Below, in pieces: positions 59,000-64,000 of a stretch of DNA of 64,000 bases. The notes beneath the pieces are model-generated. The model saw nothing but the letters and a program-made list of their open reading frames with translations, was not told the origin of the DNA and did no database searches. Position 1 is the stretch's first letter. Each line of letters opens with the position of its first letter. The position numbers and the translations under genes were made by a program. This stretch comes from Lachnospiraceae bacterium (GTDB taxonomy: Bacteria > Bacillota > Clostridia > Lachnospirales > Lachnospiraceae), in contig JAQVCT010000008.1 in the NCBI GenBank assembly GCA_028689655.1, positions 1 through 64,000 of the forward strand, in the 5' to 3' direction.

Positions 59000-60694
59000 C
59001 TAATTCTCTTTTCTTAACTGAAACTTACCTACCAGTTCTTTTAGCAGCTGTGCCTGTACTGCCATTTCCTCACTGCTGGCTGAACTTTCTTCTGATGTAG
59101 CTGTATTTTCCTCTACAACTGCAGCTATCTGTTCTACCGCCTGAGAGATTTGATCTAATGCATCTGCCTGTCTGATAGATGCCGTAGAAATATTTCCAAT
59201 ATTAGCTACAAGCTCCTGGGTTTTAGACGCTGAATCTGCTAATTTATCAGCAGTTTTATAGGCTAATTCCTTACCACTTTCTACCGCTTTCAAGGAATCC
59301 GCAATAAGCTGAGTAGAATTCTTAGCAGCCTCGGCACTTTGCGTTGCCAGATTTCCTACTTCCGATGCTACCACCGCAAAGCCCTTACCCATTTCTCCTG
59401 CTCTTGCTGCCTCTATGGATGCATTCAATGCCAACAGGTTGGTTTGGGATGCAATATCATTAATCGTATTAATGATGTTACGGATTTGATTGGATGTTTC
59501 CGCAATCAAATTCATGGCCGTTAACATTTCCTGCATCTCTTCATTGCTTTTATTAATCTCAGTCCCAACTCTACTTGCCATATCATTTGCTGCCTCAGAG
59601 CTCTTGGCATTCTTATCCACTTCCGCAGATACATCAGTCACAGTCGCCTGTAACTCCTCGATAGAACTTGCCTGATCCGTTGCTCCCTGACTAAGTGCCT
59701 GAGCACCCAGTGAGACCTGTTCAGCATTTGCAGATACCTGTTCCGAAGCCTCATTTATTTCTGTTAAAGTTTTACTCAGATTACGATTGATACTACGCAT
59801 TGCCAGTAAAATATTTCTATACTGACCGACATATGCATCTTCCATTTTAGTAGATACTCTAAAGTTGCCTTGTCCCATCTGTTCAAGCAGATCTCTGACC
59901 TCGCCTATGATATTTTTTAATGTATCCCCTAATTGACGCATACTCGAAGCCAACTCTCCCAGTTCATCTTTGGAAGTATATGTAACCTCTGCATCATCCA
60001 GATTACCCAGCGTAAGCTGACGCATCGCACCCTCAATCTCATCAATAGGACGGGCAATGCTTTTGGTAATAGTAATCGTCATCATAATCGCCAGTACGAT
60101 GGCTCCTGCAAGTACAATGACAACAACTAAAAATGCTATCGCATATCTGCTGGTAGCTGTCTTGGCCTGCTTTATTTCCAATTCAGCCACACTGTCTGCT
60201 ACCGCTATAACAGCTTCGTTCATCTTATCTATTATAGGAAGGTACTGTTCAACATACATATTATATGCTTTTGTATTGGCTTCCGTTGTACTCTCTATGG
60301 CTATTTCCTGAATTTCCTTACGGATAGGAGCGGCTTCTAACATATATTTCTCAATAGTATCCGTCAATGCAGGATCAGTACGCATATTCTTGCGATATGT
60401 ATCTAACGACGCTACAAGAGCAGCTCCCTCTTCATCAGCAAGATCTGCTGTTTTTTTCGATTCCTCTGATGATGGAGACGCAATTGTTCTTAAAATATAA
60501 CGCTGTGTGGATAAAATATTTCTCCTGATCTGCCAGATATATCCTGTATTGACTACTGTTTTTTCAGAATATGTATTGATAACTGTCTTCATTTGCATCA
60601 TTCCAGATACAGACGCAATACCTAATATAATAATCATGCCAATTACTGCACCGAAGCTTACCATTAATTTTTTTCCAATTTTCATATCTTTCAT
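59000..60694 (-). CDS. Methyl-accepting chemotaxis protein
   Basis: 564 residues, full-length receptor. A first membrane helix (about 10-32), a four-helix-bundle sensor domain (about 35-185, 4HB_MCP type), a second helix (about 187-210), HAMP (211-263) and a cytoplasmic signalling coiled coil. The hairpin tip [26 protein letters not shown] is intact and [14 protein letters not shown] follows. The terminal residues lack a CheR-binding pentapeptide. Ligand unknown. GAGAGGGAAAACAT precedes the ATG. It is not clustered with other chemotaxis genes, but another receptor end lies at 63721. Confidence 0.93.
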   Translation of the reverse strand: MKDMKIGKKLMVSFGAVIGMIIILGIASVSGMMQMKTVINTYSEKTVVNTGYIWQIRRNILSTQRYILRTIASPSSEESKKTADLADEEGAALVASLDTYRKNMRTDPALTDTIEKYMLEAAPIRKEIQEIAIESTTEANTKAYNMYVEQYLPIIDKMNEAVIAVADSVAELEIKQAKTATSRYAIAFLVVVIVLAGAIVLAIMMTITITKSIARPIDEIEGAMRQLTLGNLDDAEVTYTSKDELGELASSMRQLGDTLKNIIGEVRDLLEQMGQGNFRVSTKMEDAYVGQYRNILLAMRSINRNLSKTLTEINEASEQVSANAEQVSLGAQALSQGATDQASSIEELQATVTDVSAEVDKNAKSSEAANDMASRVGTEINKSNEEMQEMLTAMNLIAETSNQIRNIINTINDIASQTNLLALNASIEAARAGEMGKGFAVVASEVGNLATQSAEAAKNSTQLIADSLKAVESGKELAYKTADKLADSASKTQELVANIGNISTASIRQADALDQISQAVEQIAAVVEENTATSEESSASSEEMAVQAQLLKELVGKFQLRKEN

Positions 60695-61138
60695 ATGTTT
60701 TCCCTCTCATACATCATGTAGCTTATCGCTGATTCATGCATTTTATTTTTCTAGTATTTTTTAAAATTAATTTGGTACAGCCAGCCCTCCCTATAAAGTT
60801 TATTATCTTAGAACAGCGGGATCATATTATAGCACAGCATTTCTTTTTCTCTGCCAATGCACAGGGCAGCACTCTCTCTTCCACAGCTCTTAATACCTGC
60901 CATACGACTCTCCCAAAAGTAAAATGTAAAACCACAGAATTACGTACTGTTTTCATCTGATGCAGCCTTTCATGAAATTAGTGAAAATTCATGCCTGTTA
61001 CTTAACGAGATATTTCACGAGTCTAGTAAAAATGTGTATGTTCATTATAAAGCATACTCACCATTATGTCTATATTTTCACATATACAAACCCTGTAACC
61101 TCTGCGGCAGTAGTCGCAATATGATCTGTGTGTGGTGG

Positions 61139-61191
61139 AACTGTAACCCATTACGTCCAGTGGAACAGGACGTAATGGGTTGAGTACAGTT
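61139..61191. repeat. Large perfect hairpin in the htpG-chemoreceptor gap
   Basis: AACTGT-AACCCATTACGTCC (61139-61158) pairs with GGACGTAATGGGTT (61168-61181) and ACAGTT (61186-61191) with a four-base bulge, around the 9-base loop AGTGGAACA. No T-tract follows, so it is not an obvious terminator. The rest of 60695-61330 contains no supported gene; a plus-strand ORF at 60736-60960 has no ribosome site or similarity. Confidence 0.7.
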
Positions 61192-61221
61192 TATACGCCT
61201 TTTAGGTTTAAATAAAACAGA

Positions 61222-61280
61222 CAACAGGCTCCTGATAAGATAATCCACATAGGTCGTGTTTCTTATCAGGGAGTCTGTTG
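61222..61280 (-). terminator. Probable terminator after htpG
   Basis: CAACAGGCTCCTGATAAGA (61222-61240) pairs with TCTTATCAGGGAGTCTGTTG (61261-61280) with a mismatch and bulge, and on the minus strand CTGTTTTATTT follows. It begins about 50 bp after the htpG stop. Confidence 0.75.
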
Positions 61281-61330
61281 CCTGTTGCTTCAAAGACTGC
61301 CATTGCAGCCTCTTATAGATTCACTTTTAT

Positions 61331-63511
61331 TTATTTTGCCAGAAGCATCATGATCTTATTGGAACGTGATACGAAGCTTGTCATGGCATCTGGTGATAAT
61401 GGTGCCTGCTGCAGTTTGGCAAGATCGTATAACTGCTCGCAGATCATTGGTACATTCTCTCCATCTTTGCTGTCCAGGATATACTGTACTAACTGGTTGC
61501 TGGCATTAAGGACTAATGTCTCACCCTCGCCGTTGGCACCGAACATATTCATGTCCATGCCCGGCATAGAGTACATCTTCATCATATCCTGCATACGTCT
61601 GCTCTCTTCTGACAATGTGATCATGGAAGAGATGTCTTTATTTTTCAGCTTTTCTACCTGCACTTTTAACTCTTTTTTCTTCAAAGCTTTCTTGAATACT
61701 TCTGTGATGGTAGTGGTCTGCTCTTCTAATTCTTTCTCCGCTTTCTTGGAAGTCTTTGATTTCAGAGAATCCGTAAGATCTGCATCGATTCTCTGGAATT
61801 TTACATTTTCATTCTTGGACTCCAATTGCGTGATGAATGGCTGGTCAATATTATCTTTCAATAATACCGCATCCATCTTTGCTTTCTTGAACATATTGAT
61901 GTACTGACTCTGCTGTACTTCATCAGTTACATAATAGATGACTTTTTCTTTTTTCTCTTCATTGCCATCCGTGTTATCACCACTTGCTGCCTGGTCTTCT
62001 GCTGTTTCACTGTTATCGGCATCTACCACGTTGCCATTCTCGTCTACCACTTCTGCCTCTACTTTATTACCTGACTCGTCTGTTGCTTTTTCCACTCCAT
62101 CTGCATTTTCTACTTCATCAGGATCTGTCTTTTTCACTTCCAGACATTCCGGTAAGGTCATGTATTTGCCATCCAGGTTCTTGAATAAGATATAGTCGGT
62201 CATCTTCTCACAGAACTTATCATCCTTCAAGCAGCCGAATTTGATAAATGGATTGATATCATCCCAGTATTTTTCGTACTCTTCTTTTTCCGTCTTGCAC
62301 ATACCTGACAGTTTATCAGCCACTTTTTTCGTGATGTAATCTGATATTTTCTTCACAAATCCATCATTCTGCAATGCACTTCTGGAAACATTCAATGGAA
62401 GATCCGGGCAGTCGATCACACCTTTCAGCAGCATCAGGAATTCCGGAATGACCTCTTTGATATTATCTGCCACGAATACCTGGTTGTTATATAACTTGAT
62501 CACACCCTCGATGGTCTCATACTGCATATTGATCTTAGGGAAATAAAGAATGCCTTTTAGATTGAATGGGTAATCCATATTCAGGTGAATCCAGAATAAT
62601 GGCTCCTTGTAGTCCTGGAATACTTTTCTGTAAAATGCGATGTAATCCTCTTTGGTACATTCATTTGGATGTCTGGTCCAGAGTGGCTGTGTCTCATTCA
62701 ACGGTACCGGACGTTTTACTATCTTCAGCTTCTCTGTGCGCGGTGATACTTCTACTGTTTCTTTTTCGCCTTTATCATTGGTCTTCTCTTCTGTTTTGGC
62801 TTCCTCTACCACGGTCTCGATCACCGTATCTTTGTCGGTTTTCTCTTCCGGTAAGATCGTCTCATATTCCGGCTCTGCGTTTGCTTTACTCAGGAAGATC
62901 CTGGTAGGCATGAAAGAACAATATTTTTCGATAACTTCTCTTGCCTTATATTCGTTACAGAACTCCAGGCAATCTTCATTGATAAATAAGGTGATCTCTG
63001 TACCGATGGTGGTCTTGTCACCATCTTTCATGGTATATTCTGTGCCGCCCTCGCACTCCCAGTGAGCAGGTGTGGCACCTTCTTTAAAGGAGAGTGAATC
63101 AATATGCACTTCATCTGCCACCATAAATGCAGAATAGAATCCCAGACCGAAATGTCCGATGATCTGGTCGTCGTTTGTCTTATCTTTATATTTCTCTACG
63201 AAATCTGTAGCACCGGAAAATGCGATCTGATTGATATACTCTTCAATTTCCTCCGCTGTCATACCAAGACCATTATCAATGATCTTCAATGTCTTTTTAT
63301 CTGGATCTACGATTACCTGAACCTTTGCCTCATAATCATTTGGTAAGGTGCACTCTCCCATCATCTCTAACTTCTTTAGTTTTGTGATTGCATCACAACC
63401 ATTGGAGATTAACTCACGGAAAAATATATCGTGGTCGGAATACAACCATTTTTTGATAATCGGGAATAAATTGTCACTGTTAATTGATAAACTACCTTGC
63501 TTCTCTGCCAT
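61331..63511 (-). CDS. htpG: Molecular chaperone HtpG (Hsp90)
   Basis: 726 residues, about 100 more than typical bacterial HtpG. N-terminal ATPase motifs are ISNGCDAITKL, IDNGLGMTAEEI and IGHFGLGFYSAFMV. The middle domain (about 270-430) and C-terminal dimerisation domain are present. Two acidic inserts account for the extra length: one near 220-260 at the N-middle junction (VVEEAKTEEKTNDKGEKET) and one near 480-530 (DNSETAEDQAASGDNTDGNEE). The first resembles the charged linker of eukaryotic Hsp90. It folds and refolds proteins under stress with ATP. A CIRCE operator and a strong promoter lie upstream. Confidence 0.96.
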   Translation of the reverse strand: MAEKQGSLSINSDNLFPIIKKWLYSDHDIFFRELISNGCDAITKLKKLEMMGECTLPNDYEAKVQVIVDPDKKTLKIIDNGLGMTAEEIEEYINQIAFSGATDFVEKYKDKTNDDQIIGHFGLGFYSAFMVADEVHIDSLSFKEGATPAHWECEGGTEYTMKDGDKTTIGTEITLFINEDCLEFCNEYKAREVIEKYCSFMPTRIFLSKANAEPEYETILPEEKTDKDTVIETVVEEAKTEEKTNDKGEKETVEVSPRTEKLKIVKRPVPLNETQPLWTRHPNECTKEDYIAFYRKVFQDYKEPLFWIHLNMDYPFNLKGILYFPKINMQYETIEGVIKLYNNQVFVADNIKEVIPEFLMLLKGVIDCPDLPLNVSRSALQNDGFVKKISDYITKKVADKLSGMCKTEKEEYEKYWDDINPFIKFGCLKDDKFCEKMTDYILFKNLDGKYMTLPECLEVKKTDPDEVENADGVEKATDESGNKVEAEVVDENGNVVDADNSETAEDQAASGDNTDGNEEKKEKVIYYVTDEVQQSQYINMFKKAKMDAVLLKDNIDQPFITQLESKNENVKFQRIDADLTDSLKSKTSKKAEKELEEQTTTITEVFKKALKKKELKVQVEKLKNKDISSMITLSEESRRMQDMMKMYSMPGMDMNMFGANGEGETLVLNASNQLVQYILDSKDGENVPMICEQLYDLAKLQQAPLSPDAMTSFVSRSNKIMMLLAK

Positions 63512-63584
63512 CTTATTACACTTTCCTTTCTCATTCCTGTAATATTTTTGCTACAGCGTAACATTAAAAAATCCTATGCCATAA

Positions 63585-63613
63585 AGTGTAATGCTACAAA
63601 AATAAAATGTCAA
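63585..63613 (-). promoter_or_regulatory. htpG promoter
   Basis: On the minus strand TTGACA (63608-63613), a 17-bp spacer and TACACT (63585-63590), about 74 bp before the htpG ATG. A good housekeeping-sigma match. Confidence 0.85.
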
Positions 63614-63620
63614 GAGAAAA

Positions 63621-63647
63621 TTAGCACTCATTCGTCATGAGTGCTAA
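63621..63647. promoter_or_regulatory. CIRCE operator (HrcA site)
   Basis: TTAGCACTC-N9-GAGTGCTAA, a perfect match to the CIRCE inverted repeat bound by the repressor HrcA. It lies 7 bp upstream of the -35 box of htpG rather than downstream of the start of transcription, the more common arrangement. It puts htpG in the HrcA regulon with groEL and dnaK, which are not in the window. Confidence 0.92.
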
Positions 63648-63720
63648 TAATGTCTCAAAAAGCCTATATTTCAGGCATTTTTGTAATTATAAAATTATTC
63701 TAAACTTCTGGTTTTATAGA

Positions 63721-64000
63721 TTATAACTCTTTCAGTACAAATTGTCTTACCAGTGTGTCTAATGACTCTGCCTGTGCAGATAATTCCTCGCTTGTGGCAG
63801 AAGATTCCTCTGCTGTTGCGGAGTTCGCCTGAATGACCTCCGAGATCTGGTTGACTCCGGCTTCCGCCTGCTCCATGGCGTCCGCCTGTTCCTTTGCCTG
63901 CGCACTGCTGTCCTTTGCTGCCTCAGCCACCATATTTACGCCATCTACTACCTCATTAATGTTCTCTGCAGTACTCATGGCAGTGTTCGTACCGTTTGTA
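63721..64000 (-). CDS. Methyl-accepting chemotaxis protein, C-terminal end (partial)
   Basis: The last 93 residues of a receptor that continues past the right edge of the window; the frame is open back to 64000 and reads NGTNTAMSTAENINEVVDG before the methylation-helix segment SSAQAKEQADAMEQAEAGVN and QANSATAEESSATSEELSAQ. The final residues TLVRQFVLKEL are typical of clostridial receptors without a CheR tether. It is a different gene from the receptor at 59000. The stop is 73 bp from the CIRCE element of htpG. Confidence 0.9.
   Translation of the reverse strand, partial: TNGTNTAMSTAENINEVVDGVNMVAEAAKDSSAQAKEQADAMEQAEAGVNQISEVIQANSATAEESSATSEELSAQAESLDTLVRQFVLKEL

Noticed and set aside
60736..60960. 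Plus-strand ORF upstream of the chemoreceptor
   Set aside because: No ribosome site, AT-rich and without recognisable sequence features.
61078..61293. 71-codon minus-strand ORF after htpG
   Set aside because: It runs through the terminator and the large hairpin, and has no ribosome site.

Overview
The window looks like a chromosomal segment of a low-to-mid GC Gram-positive gut Clostridia, most likely Lachnospiraceae. The reasons are strong AGGAGG-type ribosome sites, a CIRCE/HrcA-type heat-shock operator, YesMN-controlled sugar uptake, a two-gene SUF system, and a DUF5717/DUF5716 operon that I associate with Lachnospiraceae. Most genes lie on the minus strand. No rRNA, tRNA, CRISPR array or antibiotic-resistance gene was recognised.

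Positions 1-16.5 kb are nested mobile DNA. The outer layer is one end of an ICE-like conjugative element abutting the 3' end of the 23S rRNA methyltransferase gene rlmD/rumA. It carries a replication initiator, a DUF5348 protein, PcfB and a VirD4 coupling protein. The virD4 gene is cut at its conserved DPKG segment by a complete 10,626-bp mobilizable element with a Tn4451-like order: tnpX-type serine recombinase, tnpV, cargo (PadR regulator plus ABC exporter), a Tn916-like KTR and sigma-factor block, oriT, MobA/MobL relaxase, replication genes and tnpW. A 5-bp repeat (AAAGG) marks both junctions, and removing the insert restores the reading frame. virD4 is broken a second time near its 3' end, where a second tnpV, a small lipoprotein and an XRE regulator follow.

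From 16.5 to 37.6 kb the genes look like core chromosome: rlmD, pcrA, recQ, a HAD phosphatase, a split ThrE-type exporter, a SufC-SufB pair, a DUF202 protein, and a carbohydrate ABC transporter divergent from its probable YesM/YesN two-component regulator. From 37.7 to 44 kb lie purine genes (purA, a LysR regulator, purB, purF, purC). From 44 to 47 kb is a polar amino-acid ABC importer whose operon is interrupted by a small inverted-repeat element. The same 153-bp element lies at 24.4 kb in the other orientation, and the pair has the hallmarks of an IS66-type MITE.

From 47 to 54 kb is an operon with no known function: a 1191-residue DUF5717 protein, an Hsp70/actin-like DUF5716 protein, a helical-repeat protein and a membrane coiled-coil protein. 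Between the second and third genes sit two tandem micro-ORFs that share an EWPDW-DIGL core and are chained to both neighbours by overlapping stop and start codons. I consider this the best candidate for an undescribed system. From 54 to 64 kb follow a YtrABC-like GntR/ABC operon, a CyuA-type L-cysteine desulfidase, a VanW protein, a chemoreceptor, htpG with CIRCE, and the 3' end of another chemoreceptor running off the window.

Several intergenic regions share small dispersed hairpin repeats, many with three-base loops, that look like a family of mobile or regulatory elements typical of this genome.
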